Source: Roseburia sp.
Lineage (GTDB): Bacteria; Bacillota; Clostridia; Lachnospirales; Lachnospiraceae
Direction: 5' to 3'
Length of the DNA: 64,000 nt
Assembly: GCA_026168605.1 (NCBI GenBank)
Contig: JAPFDX010000012.1
Span: forward strand, 1 to 64,000
Under the pieces are notes generated by a model. It saw only the letters and a program-made list of their open reading frames with translations. It searched no databases and had not been told where the DNA came from. The stretch's first letter is position 1. Every line of letters starts with the position of its first letter. Below, in pieces: positions 30,448 through 39,570 of this stretch. The position numbers and the translations under genes were made by a program.

Positions 30448-31593
30448 TTATGCAAGCTCAAACAATTCCAAAAGTCCGTGCTCGTCCAGATCTGTTCCGA
30501 TCACACACAGACGTCCGGTGTAATCCGGTTCACCCTCGCGCAGCTCGTACTCGCCCGGAACCATGTCAAAATAGATCCAGCCGCCGTTTGCATCCTCAAC
30601 CATGCCCTTTGCGCGCAGGATCTCGCCGAAGTCGTCGGTCTCGCAGAGTGTCTTTAAAATCTCCTCCACCTTCTCCCGCGTGTACTTGTGCGGCGTCTCC
30701 CTGCCCCAGCTTGTAAACACCTCGTCGGCGTGATGGTGTCCGTGCGCATGGTCATGGCAGCCGCAGGTACAGTTCTCGTCGTGTTCGTGGTGATGTTCAT
30801 GGTCGTGGTGCTCATGCCCGTGATGTTCATGCTCATGATGTTCGTGATCGTGACAACCGCAGGTGCAGTTCTCGTCGTGGTCGTGCTCATGATGTTCGTG
30901 GTCATGGCAGCCACACGTGCAGTTCTCGTCATGTTCATGATCGTGGTGCTCATGATCGTGATCATGCTCCTCCGCCATCAGCTTCCTCTCCAGTGAATCC
31001 TGTCCCTCGATCACCTTTAAAATCTGCTCTCCACGGATCTCCTCCCACGGCGTCGTGATCACAGCCGCCTGATGGTTCAATGCCTGGATCTGCTTCACAC
31101 AGAGCTCCAACTGCTCCGGCGTGGCGTTCTGCGTGCGGCTTAACACAACCGTGGTCGCATACTCGATCTGGTTGTTAAAAAATTCGCCAAAGGCTTTCAT
31201 CTGCTTGCTCGCCTTTAAGGCGTTTACAACCGTGACCAGACCGTTTAACTTCACATCCTCTTCCTTCTCGACATCGATCACGGATTTCATAACGTCCGAG
31301 AGCTTGCCGACGCCTGACGGCTCGATCAGGATGCGGTCCGGGTGAAATTTGTGGATCACCTCGTGCAGGTTCTTTCCAAAATCTCCGACAAGCGAGCAGC
31401 AGATACAGCCGGAATTCATCTCCGTGATCTCAATGCCCGCATCCTTTAAAAATCCGCCGTCGATGCCGATCTCGCCAAACTCATTCTCGATCAGCACGAT
31501 CTTCTCGCCCGCAAATACCTCGTCTAACATCTTTTTGATAAATGTTGTCTTACCGGCTCCGAGAAAGCCGGAAATAATATCAATCTTTGTCAT
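30448..31593 (-). CDS. CobW-family GTPase with Cys/His-rich metal-binding repeats
   Basis: 381 residues. P-loop SGFLGAGKTT, metal motif GCICCS, ILIEPSGVGK as Walker B, and the NxxD-type site replaced by VLSRTQN. Between residues about 210 and 300 is a run of His with three copies of HDENCTCGCHDH, giving about 12 Cys and more than 30 His. A C-terminal CobW_C domain follows (GGWIYFDMVPGEYEL). Such GTPases insert or deliver Zn, Co or Ni. The ATG at 31593 follows AAAGGAAG. Fourteen bases separate it from the next GTPase gene. Confidence 0.88.
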   Translation of the reverse strand: MTKIDIISGFLGAGKTTFIKKMLDEVFAGEKIVLIENEFGEIGIDGGFLKDAGIEITEMNSGCICCSLVGDFGKNLHEVIHKFHPDRILIEPSGVGKLSDVMKSVIDVEKEEDVKLNGLVTVVNALKASKQMKAFGEFFNNQIEYATTVVLSRTQNATPEQLELCVKQIQALNHQAAVITTPWEEIRGEQILKVIEGQDSLERKLMAEEHDHDHEHHDHEHDENCTCGCHDHEHHEHDHDENCTCGCHDHEHHEHEHHGHEHHDHEHHHEHDENCTCGCHDHAHGHHHADEVFTSWGRETPHKYTREKVEEILKTLCETDDFGEILRAKGMVEDANGGWIYFDMVPGEYELREGEPDYTGRLCVIGTDLDEHGLLELFELA

Positions 31594-31691
31594 TTTTTCG
31601 CTTCCTTTCCAAAACACATTCATTTTACCCGTTTTTCCCATCATTTGCAAATTTTACGGGAAAATTTATCGTATTTTTATAAATTGTCCGC

Positions 31692-33431
31692 TCACTGTCT
31701 CTGGAACTGCATATTGTAAAGCTTCTCATAAATGCCGCCCTGTGCCAGCAGCTCGTCGTGCGTTCCCTCCTCCTCGATGCCCTCGTCGCTCAACACCAGA
31801 ATCTTCTCTGCATTTTTGATGGTGGAGAGACGGTGCGCGATCACGAAGGTCGTCCGGTTCTTCGCCAGCTTCTCGAGCGAATCCTGCACCACCTTCTCGC
31901 TCTCGTTGTCGAGCGCCGACGTCGCCTCGTCAAAAATCAGGATCGGCGGATTCTTTAAGAATACGCGCGCGATCGAAAGCCGCTGCTTCTGTCCGCCGGA
32001 AAGCTTGATGCCCCGCTGTCCGATATCCGTCTCGTAGCCGTTTGGCAGAGACATGATAAACTCGTGGGCATTCGCATTCTTCGCCGCCTCGATGACCTCC
32101 TCGCGCGTCGCGTCCGGTCTGCCATAGCGGATATTGTCATACACCGTTCCGACAAACAGATAGACGTCCTGCTGTACGATCCCGATATGCTCGCGCAGAC
32201 TCTTAAGCTGAATGTCGCGGACGTCCGTTCCGTCGATCTTCACCGCTCCGCCCGTCACGTCATAAAAACGCGGGATCAGCGAACAGAGCGTACTTTTTCC
32301 TGCGCCTGATGAACCGACCAACGCCATGTACGCGCCTGCCGGAACATTTAAGTTGATATTTTTGAGCACGCGCTCCGTGTTCTCCTCGTACTGGAAGGAC
32401 ACATTTTCAAAGCGGATATCCCCCCGGACGTCCTTTAACGCCACAGCGTCCTTTTTGTCCTGGATATCCGGCTCGATCGCCATGATCTCGCAGAAACGCT
32501 CAAACCCGGTATACCCGTTCTGGAACTGCTCCGTAAAATCGATCAGGGTGCGCACCGGGTCGGTAAACACGCTGATATAGAGCAGAAACGTCACCATATC
32601 GCTGACGCTCACACTGCCCTTCGCGATCAAAACCGCACCCACGATAATGACGTTGACCTGGATGAGCGTCGTGAACGCGCCAAGCCCCGCGTGAAAGCTT
32701 CCCATGTAGTGATAGCTGTTCTTTTTTGCGGAGAGAAAGCCGTCGTTGCCGCCCTTGAACTTCCGGTTCTCCACCTCCTCATTCGCAAAGGATTTCACCA
32801 CGCGGATGCCGGAAAGGTTGTCCTCGATCTGCGCGTTGATCTCCGCGATGCGGACACGGTTCTGCTTGAAGGCGCGGCGCATCTTCCCGTTTAAGAAATA
32901 CGCGTAGGCAAACATAAACGGCAGCACGCCAAACGCGGCAAATGCGAGCGCCGGACTGATCGTCACAAGGATTACAAACGCTCCCACGATCTTTACCACC
33001 GACAGGATCAGGTTCTCCGGCCCGTGGTGCATCAGTTCTGTGATGTCAAACAAGTCCGTCGTGATGCGCGACATCAGTTGTCCGACCTTCTGGTTGTCGT
33101 AGAACCCGAAGGAAAGCTTCTGCAAATGGTCAAAAATCTCCGCGCGCATATTATACTCGATCTTTGCCCCCATCACATGACCGTAATTGGAGATAAAAAA
33201 TTTGCTGTAACACTCGACTGCCACCATCGCAAACAGCACCAGTGCAAGGACTTTGATCTGCGAGAGGATCACGTCCGTCTCCAGATAGATCAGCGTCGAC
33301 GTCACATAGCGGATGATCAGCGGCAGCGCCAGCACGATACCCGCCGACAGCGTGGCAAAAAACATATCCGCCCAGAAAATTTTGCGGTACGGCTTATAAT
33401 AAGAAAGCATCTTTTTTAAATTCTGATTCAT
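31692..33431 (-). CDS. ABC exporter, fused membrane and ATPase domains
   Basis: 579 residues: six membrane segments in about 1-310, then a nucleotide-binding domain with Walker A GSSGAGKST, signature KLSGGQKQRLSIARV, Walker B ILIFDEATSALD and H-loop IAHRLST. This is the MsbA/LmrA-like homodimeric or half-exporter type; no partner half is adjacent, so it probably forms a homodimer. ATG at 33431 follows GGGAGG. Confidence 0.93.
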   Translation of the reverse strand: MNQNLKKMLSYYKPYRKIFWADMFFATLSAGIVLALPLIIRYVTSTLIYLETDVILSQIKVLALVLFAMVAVECYSKFFISNYGHVMGAKIEYNMRAEIFDHLQKLSFGFYDNQKVGQLMSRITTDLFDITELMHHGPENLILSVVKIVGAFVILVTISPALAFAAFGVLPFMFAYAYFLNGKMRRAFKQNRVRIAEINAQIEDNLSGIRVVKSFANEEVENRKFKGGNDGFLSAKKNSYHYMGSFHAGLGAFTTLIQVNVIIVGAVLIAKGSVSVSDMVTFLLYISVFTDPVRTLIDFTEQFQNGYTGFERFCEIMAIEPDIQDKKDAVALKDVRGDIRFENVSFQYEENTERVLKNINLNVPAGAYMALVGSSGAGKSTLCSLIPRFYDVTGGAVKIDGTDVRDIQLKSLREHIGIVQQDVYLFVGTVYDNIRYGRPDATREEVIEAAKNANAHEFIMSLPNGYETDIGQRGIKLSGGQKQRLSIARVFLKNPPILIFDEATSALDNESEKVVQDSLEKLAKNRTTFVIAHRLSTIKNAEKILVLSDEGIEEEGTHDELLAQGGIYEKLYNMQFQRQ

Positions 33432-33551
33432 ACATAACCTCCCTGCCGCCTGTCCCTTACGCATACGGCATCTTTCATTTTATCTGCTTATGGAAAAAAG
33501 TCAAGCGGAGTGTTATACTATTCTCAAATCACGCAACAGGGAGGTACTACC

Positions 33552-34190
33552 ATGAATCCAAAACAGATGCACTATGAAACTCTCGCCAATACAGTGATCA
33601 AAAATCTCGCGAAACGGCGGATGGAGGGCTGCTACTGCGCCACTGTCGAGGAGGCTGAAAAAAAAGCCTTCTCCTATCTGACGGACGGCTGCACCGTCTC
33701 CTTCGGCGGTTCCATGACACTTGAGGAGACCGGGATGCTCACAGCGCTGCGCCATGACCCGAATATCCGTCTGATCGACCGCGCGACGGCAAAGACCCCG
33801 GAGGAAGTCCGACAGGTTTATCACGACGCGCTCTCCGCAGATTTTTATTTTATGAGCACAAACGCCATCACCGTGGACGGTGAGCTCGTCAACATCGACG
33901 GCACCGGGAACCGCCTTGCCGCGCTGATCTATGGTCCGGAAAATGTGATCGTTATGGCTGGCATGAACAAGGTCGCAACAAACGTCGACGAGGCGTTGAG
34001 CCGTGTACATAACACAGCGTCACCGATGAACTGCAGGCGGCTCTCCAAAAAGACGCCGTGCGCTGCCACCGGAGTCTGCGCCGACTGCCTCTCCCCGGAC
34101 TGTATCTGCAGCCAGACGGTCATCACCAGACGCAGCCATATCGAGAACCGTATTAAAGTCATTCTGATCGGGGAAGAGTTTGGGTATTAA
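33552..34190 (+). CDS. LUD-domain protein (LutC/YkgG-like)
   Basis: 212 residues. VSFGGSMTLEETGMLTAL, DFYFMSTNAITVDGELVNID and GTGNRLAALIYGPENVIVMA are the conserved LUD blocks. A Cys-rich segment near the end (CAATGVCADCLSPDCIC) is common in the stand-alone clostridial version. The lutA/lutB partners of lactate use are absent, so the substrate is open. ATG at 33552 follows GGGAGG. Confidence 0.9.
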   Translation: MNPKQMHYETLANTVIKNLAKRRMEGCYCATVEEAEKKAFSYLTDGCTVSFGGSMTLEETGMLTALRHDPNIRLIDRATAKTPEEVRQVYHDALSADFYFMSTNAITVDGELVNIDGTGNRLAALIYGPENVIVMAGMNKVATNVDEALSRVHNTASPMNCRRLSKKTPCAATGVCADCLSPDCICSQTVITRRSHIENRIKVILIGEEFGY

Positions 34191-34208
34191 AATTTTCCTA
34201 TAAAACGA

Positions 34209-34240
34209 AAAAAGAGGTATCGCGGAGCGATACCTCTTTT
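34209..34240. terminator. Bidirectional terminator between LUD gene and rpsU
   Basis: AAAAGAGGTATCG pairs with CGATACCTCTTTT across a short GC-rich loop, with A- and T-runs on both sides. Confidence 0.92.
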
Positions 34241-34246
34241 GATACA

Positions 34247-34423
34247 TTAGTTGTACTTTCTTTTTCTAGCTGCTTCAGATTTCTTCTTACGCTTAACGCT
34301 TGGCTTCTCGTAGTGTTCTCTCTTACGAATCTCCTGCTGGATACCTGCCTTCGCGCAGTTTCTCTTGAAACGACGTAAAGCGCTATCTAAAGTCTCGTTC
34401 TCTTTTACAATTACACTAGACAT
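34247..34423 (-). CDS. rpsU: 30S ribosomal protein S21
   Basis: 58 residues: [20 protein letters not shown], basic helix [20 protein letters not shown] and the lysine/arginine tail [15 protein letters not shown]. Complete and of usual length. The ATG at 34423 is chosen because it starts the conserved protein; the open frame upstream to 34468 is not conserved. Confidence 0.97.
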   Translation of the reverse strand: MSSVIVKENETLDSALRRFKRNCAKAGIQQEIRKREHYEKPSVKRKKKSEAARKRKYN

Positions 34424-34500
34424 TATCTCACACCTAACCTCCCTCCAGTTGCTTATTGTGCATATCAACTGTTTGGGTCATAATCATTGCACTATAAGTA

Positions 34501-34528
34501 ATTATAGCATACTTTTTTTATACGTCAA
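34501..34528 (-). promoter_or_regulatory. Promoter of rpsU
   Basis: On the minus strand TTGACG (34523-34528) and TATAAT (34501-34506) are 16 bases apart, giving a leader of about 70 bases before rpsU. Confidence 0.75.
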
Positions 34529-34583
34529 CTGTTTTTCTAAAATTTTAAAAAATTCAGATAATTCTGTCTTTTTACGCAACACA

Positions 34584-35870
34584 CTACGCACGAAGACGGA
34601 ATTTTGCGACCAGACCATCCAGGGAATCTGCCTCCGCAGAGAGCTCCTCGCTTGTCGCCGAGGTCTCCTCCGAAGCTGCGGAATTGCTCTGGATCGTATC
34701 GCCGATCTGCTTCACGCCCTGCTCGATCTTTCTGACCGAAGCCGCCTGCTGGTCGGACGCCACACGGATGCTCGCCACCTCACCGATGATCACATCCAGC
34801 TCGGTCAGCACCTTGTTTAAAGATTCTGCCGTCTGCTGTGTCACCTCGTTTCCATAGCCGACCTCCTTCTGGTTTGCCTCCAGAAGCTGCTTGGAGGTTT
34901 CCGCAGATTTGGCGCTGTCCTCTGCAAGCATACGGATCTGCTCCGCGACAACCGCAAAACCGCGTCCCGCCTCACCGGCACGCGCTGCCTCGATCGAGGC
35001 GTTTAAGGACAGCAGGTTCGTCTGGGAGGCAATGCTCTCGATCTGTCCGATCACCTGCTCAAGCTGCTGTGAAGCATCAAAAATCCTTCCCATCGCCTTT
35101 GTCAGCTCTTCCATCTTCTTCTGGCTGTTGACCGCCTCCGCACCGACCTCTTTTGCCTTGTCATGCACCACGTCCGTCGACTTACTGTTTGCCACCACCT
35201 GGTTTGTGACCTCGCTCACGCTCTCAACCAGCGCATCGACTGCCGCCGCCTGGTCGGTCGCGCCCTTCGCCAGATCCTGCGAGCTGACTGCAAGCTGCTC
35301 CGCGCCCGCCGCTACCTGGTCGGAGGACTCCCGGATCATACGGAGTGTCTGGCTGACATTTGTCACCGTCTCCACCAGACGCTCCAGCATCAGTTTAAAG
35401 TTTCCGACATAAGCGTCCCTATGCTGCGACCGCACCGCATAATTTCCTTTTGCAAACTCTTCCAGTATATTATTTAAATCCTGAATGATCTCATTTAAAG
35501 TAGAGACCGTCTGACGAAAACTGTCCGCCAGATCCCCGAGCTCGTCATCCGACTGGTATGTGATGCTCACATCCAGGTTGCCCGCCGCAATCTGTTTTGC
35601 CACCTCTGTCAGCTCCACGACCGGAGTTGCGATATACTCCTCCAGCTCTCTGCCGAGCCGTGCGGTCATCCTGACCGCGATCACGACGATCACTGCCAAA
35701 AGAAGCACGGTTCCCACCACATAGCCTTTGATAATGCCCGATGGCAGAAACTGCGTCAGCACCAGCGCGACCACCGCGTACACGATCGTCACTGAAAATA
35801 ACAGCAATACATTCCGGAAGGATCTGCGGATCCTTTCACCGATTCTACCTCTTCTTAAGTTGTCTTCCAT
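34584..35870 (-). CDS. Methyl-accepting chemotaxis-type protein without a sensor domain
   Basis: 428 residues. Two membrane helices (about 20-68) are joined by only a few outside residues, so there is no ligand-binding domain. A HAMP-like linker (TPVVELTEVAKQIAAGNLDV) is followed by a long coiled coil with the signalling hairpin tip QIESIASQTNLLSLNASIEA followed by ARAGEAGRGFAVVA. It may sense membrane state or a cytoplasmic signal. No other chemotaxis genes are in the window. It lies 17 bases after alaS and may share its transcript. Confidence 0.9.
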   Translation of the reverse strand: MEDNLRRGRIGERIRRSFRNVLLLFSVTIVYAVVALVLTQFLPSGIIKGYVVGTVLLLAVIVVIAVRMTARLGRELEEYIATPVVELTEVAKQIAAGNLDVSITYQSDDELGDLADSFRQTVSTLNEIIQDLNNILEEFAKGNYAVRSQHRDAYVGNFKLMLERLVETVTNVSQTLRMIRESSDQVAAGAEQLAVSSQDLAKGATDQAAAVDALVESVSEVTNQVVANSKSTDVVHDKAKEVGAEAVNSQKKMEELTKAMGRIFDASQQLEQVIGQIESIASQTNLLSLNASIEAARAGEAGRGFAVVAEQIRMLAEDSAKSAETSKQLLEANQKEVGYGNEVTQQTAESLNKVLTELDVIIGEVASIRVASDQQAASVRKIEQGVKQIGDTIQSNSAASEETSATSEELSAEADSLDGLVAKFRLRA

Positions 35871-35887
35871 CTTTTGTCTCTTCCTTC

Positions 35888-38548
35888 CTATACAAGCTGT
35901 GCCAAAAGCGCTGTCTTTGCCTCTGCGACTGCTTCCGGAATACCTGCCGGGTTCTTGCCGCCTGCCTGCGCCATATTCGGGCGTCCGCCGCCACCACCGC
36001 CGACCTTTCCGGCGATCGCCTTGATCAGATTGCCCGCGTGTGCCCCCTTCGCCATGGCTTCGTCCGTTGCCATCGCAACAAGACTGACTTTGCCGCCTGC
36101 CTCAGACGCCAAAACAACCACGCCCTCGCCAAGCTTTTCCTTCAACTGGTCGCCAAGGTCGCGCAGACCGTTCATATCCACGCCCGGCACACTCGCTGCG
36201 AGCAGCTTCACGCCGCCAACCTCAGTCACCTGATCCATAACGTCTCCGAGCGCCTCCTTTGCCGCCTTGCTCTTTAAGGACTCGTTCTCGCTCTGGAGTG
36301 CCTTGATCTGCTCCTGCATATGCGCAATCTTCTCCGCCAGTCCGGCAGGGGTTGTCTTTGCCGCCTTCGCTGCGGACAAAAGCTCCTCTTCCTCCCTGCG
36401 GTAATAGTCGAACACATTGCTTCCCGTCAAAGCCTCGATACGGCGCACTCCGGCAGCCACACCGCTCTCTGATATGATCTTAAACGCGGTGATATCCGCT
36501 GTATTTCCCACGTGCGTTCCGCCGCAGAACTCTTTGGAGAAATCGCTCATGGAAACGACGCGCACCTTCTCGCCGTACTTCTCGCCAAACAACGCCATCG
36601 CACCCGTCTTTTTCGCTTCCTCCACGGTCATGACCTGTGTCTCAACCGGAATGTGCTCCGCGATCTTCTCATTGACAAGCTGCTCCACGCGGGAGATCTC
36701 CTCCGGCGTCATCGCCGCAAAATGACTGAAGTCAAAACGCGTGCGCTCTCCATCCTGATAGGAACCTGCCTGCTCCACGTGCGTTCCGAGCACCTCTCGC
36801 AGCGCCTTCTGGAGCAGATGGGTCGCCGAGTGGTTGCGGCAGGTCTTTGCGCGGAGCCTTGCATCCACGATCAGTTCCGCCTCGTCCCCGTTTTTGATCA
36901 TACCGCCCGTCATCTTACCGATATGACCGATCTTGCCGCCCAGAAGCGGAATCGTATCCTCGACCTCAAACGTGCCGGACGCCGTGCGGATGACACCCTT
37001 ATCGCCCTGCTGTCCGCCCATCGTCGCATAAAACGGCGTCTGCTCCACGATCACTGTGCCGGTCTCACCGTCGGAAAGCGCCTCCACAAGCTCTGTCTCT
37101 GTCGTTAAAACCGTGATCCTTGACGTCGTCTGCGTCCTGTCATAGCCGACAAACTCCGAGGTGACGGATGGATCGATCGACTCATACACTGTCACATCTG
37201 CCCCCATGTAGTTTGTGACCTTGCGGGCAGCACGCGCAGTATTTCTCTGCACCTCCATCGCCTGACGGAAGCCCTCCTCGTCAATCGTAAATCCCTTTTC
37301 CTCGAGAATCTCCTGCGTCAGGTCGATCGGGAAACCATAGGTATCATAGAGCTTAAATGCGTCCTCGCCAGAGAGACACTTTTCTCCCTTCTCCTCCAGC
37401 TTCGTCTGCATCTCAGCTAAAATGGAGAGTCCCTGGTCAATCGTTCTGCCAAACTTCTCCTCCTCCTGCGTGAGCACCTTGAAAATAAAATCCTGCTTCT
37501 CCTCCAGCTCCGGATAACCGTCCTTGCTCTCAGCGATCACGGTCGCGGCAAGCTCTGCCATAAAGCAGCCCTCAATGCCAAGTATCCTGCCGTGTCTTGC
37601 CGCACGGCGGATAATGCGGCGCAGCACATAGCCGCGTCCCTCATTGGACGGCATGATGCCGTCGGAAACCATAAAGGTCGCCGAGCGGATATGATCCGTG
37701 ATCAGACGGATCGAAACGTCATCCAGCGCATCCTTCTGATAGGTCTTTCCCGAAAGCGCGCAGACCTTGTCGCGGATTGCCTTCATCGTGTCGATATCAA
37801 ACACAGAATCCACGTCCTGCATGACAACGGCAAGACGCTCCAATCCCATACCGGTATCGATATTCTTCTGCTCAAGCTCCTCGTAACCGCCCTTGCCGTC
37901 TCCGTTGAACTGAGTAAATACGTTGTTCCAGACCTCCATAAAGCGGTCGCACTCACACCCCACCTTACAGTCCGGGTTTCCGCAGCCGTATTTCTCCCCG
38001 CGGTCATAATAAATCTCCGAGCATGGACCGCACGGACCTGCGCCGTGCTCCCAGAAATTATCGCACGCGCCGGTTTCCGGATCACGGTAAAAGCGCGTAA
38101 TGCGCTCTGCCGGAACGCCAACCTCCTTGTTCCAAATCTCAAACGCCTCGTCATCCTCGCCGTAAATCGACGGATAGAGCCTGTCCTCCTCAAGACCAAG
38201 CACCTTCGTCAAAAATTCCCATGACCACGCGATTGCCTCGTGCTTAAAATAATCGCCGAACGAAAAGTTTCCAAGCATCTCAAAAAAGGTCAGATGTCTC
38301 GCGGTCTTTCCGACGTTCTCAATGTCTCCGGTACGGATACATTTCTGACAGGTTGTCACTCTCCTGCGCGGCGGGATCTCCTGCCCGGTAAAGTACGGCT
38401 TTAACGGCGCCATACCGGCATTGATCAGCAATAAGCTGTTGTCGTTGTGCGGCACCAGCGAAAAGCTGTTCATTTTTAAATGCCCCTTGCTCTCGAAGAA
38501 CTCCAGATACATTCTGCGCAGTTCGTTCTCTCCATAAAACTTCTTCAC
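35888..38548 (-). CDS. alaS: Alanyl-tRNA synthetase
   Basis: 886 residues, the usual length. Class II core (FFESKGHLKMNSFSLVP; GHLTFFEM region), tRNA contact NEGRGYVLRRIIRRAARHGR, editing domain zinc ligands HSATHLLQ and CGGTHV, and a C-terminal DHHA1/C-Ala region with a Gly run GKVGGGGGGRPN. The start is GTG (38546-38548) nine bases after GGAGG; the ATG within that site is out of frame and stops at once. The cysteine-rich insert GCGNPDCKVGCECD is seen in many clostridial AlaS proteins. Confidence 0.97.
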   Translation of the reverse strand: MKKFYGENELRRMYLEFFESKGHLKMNSFSLVPHNDNSLLLINAGMAPLKPYFTGQEIPPRRRVTTCQKCIRTGDIENVGKTARHLTFFEMLGNFSFGDYFKHEAIAWSWEFLTKVLGLEEDRLYPSIYGEDDEAFEIWNKEVGVPAERITRFYRDPETGACDNFWEHGAGPCGPCSEIYYDRGEKYGCGNPDCKVGCECDRFMEVWNNVFTQFNGDGKGGYEELEQKNIDTGMGLERLAVVMQDVDSVFDIDTMKAIRDKVCALSGKTYQKDALDDVSIRLITDHIRSATFMVSDGIMPSNEGRGYVLRRIIRRAARHGRILGIEGCFMAELAATVIAESKDGYPELEEKQDFIFKVLTQEEEKFGRTIDQGLSILAEMQTKLEEKGEKCLSGEDAFKLYDTYGFPIDLTQEILEEKGFTIDEEGFRQAMEVQRNTARAARKVTNYMGADVTVYESIDPSVTSEFVGYDRTQTTSRITVLTTETELVEALSDGETGTVIVEQTPFYATMGGQQGDKGVIRTASGTFEVEDTIPLLGGKIGHIGKMTGGMIKNGDEAELIVDARLRAKTCRNHSATHLLQKALREVLGTHVEQAGSYQDGERTRFDFSHFAAMTPEEISRVEQLVNEKIAEHIPVETQVMTVEEAKKTGAMALFGEKYGEKVRVVSMSDFSKEFCGGTHVGNTADITAFKIISESGVAAGVRRIEALTGSNVFDYYRREEEELLSAAKAAKTTPAGLAEKIAHMQEQIKALQSENESLKSKAAKEALGDVMDQVTEVGGVKLLAASVPGVDMNGLRDLGDQLKEKLGEGVVVLASEAGGKVSLVAMATDEAMAKGAHAGNLIKAIAGKVGGGGGGRPNMAQAGGKNPAGIPEAVAEAKTALLAQLV

Positions 38549-38588
38549 GACTTCATTCCTCCAAAAACTCTGTTGTAATAGTATGTCT

Positions 38589-38735
38589 TTATTTGATCTC
38601 CTCTGTCTCCGCAGAGCCGCTCTTTTCGTTCTTCTTATCGGCAAGCTTCTTTCCCGCGAAAATGCCAAGGCACGCTACCCCTGCCAGAACAACAAAAATC
38701 ACTAAATAATGTACAAACCATCCAAAAAATGTCAT
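38589..38735 (-). CDS. Small single-span membrane protein upstream of alaS, 48 aa
   Basis: MTFFGWFVHYLVIFVVLAGV begins one membrane helix, followed by a basic stretch (GKKLADKKNEK) and an acidic tail (SGSAETEEIK). The start follows AAAGGTGGAAGG. It lies 40 bases before the alaS start, in the same direction. Function unknown; too short for most gene finders. Confidence 0.6.
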   Translation of the reverse strand: MTFFGWFVHYLVIFVVLAGVACLGIFAGKKLADKKNEKSGSAETEEIK

Positions 38736-38800
38736 GTTTCCTTCCACCTTTCTGCAATCATTAAGTATAGCGCAACTATTTTGCCATCGTCAAGTACCCA

Positions 38801-39556
38801 TTATTCCTCGCGTATCTCAAAAATCTGGTTCTCACATCTGGTCTCCACGATGCGCTCTGCCATCTCCCCGTTTGAAATCCGGCGCTTATACTCTGCGATC
38901 GCGGAGTAGTCCCTCCACATATGCATCGGAAAAATATAGTCGGTATCCGTATGCTTTAGGAAATAGTCGATACCAAGAAATTTGTTTTCACCAAGCCGCG
39001 GGTCGAGCGGCACAAACGCCAGATGGATCTTCTTTCCGGAAAGACGCTTGATCTGCGCCTTGTAATTTGCCGCCATATTGCCGTTGACGAGATCTCCCGC
39101 CCCGTTCCAGCACCAGTTATTTAAGTCTCCGGCATGGTAGAAGGACGCCCCGTTTGTCGTCACATAAAACGCGACGCCCTCGTCCGTTGAGCGCAGCGTC
39201 TCGATGGTAAGATCATCGACCTGATATTTCGCACACGGCGCAACATAGGTGATCTTTTCCCTGATGTCCGGCGAAAATCCATGCTTTTTCAAAAAATTCG
39301 GGCTCATCTTACAATCCTTTGACAAAATAAACCGGATCTTTGGGTACCGCTCTGCCAGATGCAGCACGTCCATATCAAAGTGATCCTGATGCTTATGACT
39401 GGCAAACACATAGACCGGGGTGTCCGGCTCATAGACCGGGAGCACGCCGCCAAAATGGTATCCCTCCACCGCATCCCCATCAAACCAGTCGAAGATCAGC
39501 ACCTTCTCGTCCACCTCCACCACAAAACAACTGTGGTGCACAAAAATTACCTGCAT
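38801..39556 (-). CDS. Metallo-beta-lactamase-fold hydrolase
   Basis: 251 residues with the short UlaG-like form of the fold: VHHSCFVVEVDEKVLIFDWF at the start, metal ligands SHKHQDHFD, later ASFYHAGDLNNWCW and a C-terminal FPMHMWRDY histidine. Such proteins hydrolyse phosphodiesters, lactones or act on RNA; the substrate is unknown. Lies 14 bases downstream of the amidohydrolase stop. Confidence 0.87.
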   Translation of the reverse strand: MQVIFVHHSCFVVEVDEKVLIFDWFDGDAVEGYHFGGVLPVYEPDTPVYVFASHKHQDHFDMDVLHLAERYPKIRFILSKDCKMSPNFLKKHGFSPDIREKITYVAPCAKYQVDDLTIETLRSTDEGVAFYVTTNGASFYHAGDLNNWCWNGAGDLVNGNMAANYKAQIKRLSGKKIHLAFVPLDPRLGENKFLGIDYFLKHTDTDYIFPMHMWRDYSAIAEYKRRISNGEMAERIVETRCENQIFEIREE

Positions 39557-39570
39557 AATTTCCTCTTTTC

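Noticed and set aside
30720-30970. Short repeated units that could suggest a CRISPR array or satellite
   Set aside because: The repeats are in frame and encode the Cys/His metal-binding segment of the CobW GTPase; spacing and spacers do not fit a CRISPR array.
38549-38760. T-box leader for alaS
   Set aside because: Only 40 bases separate alaS from the small membrane-protein gene; no T-box sequence (TGGNACCGCG) or specifier stem is present.
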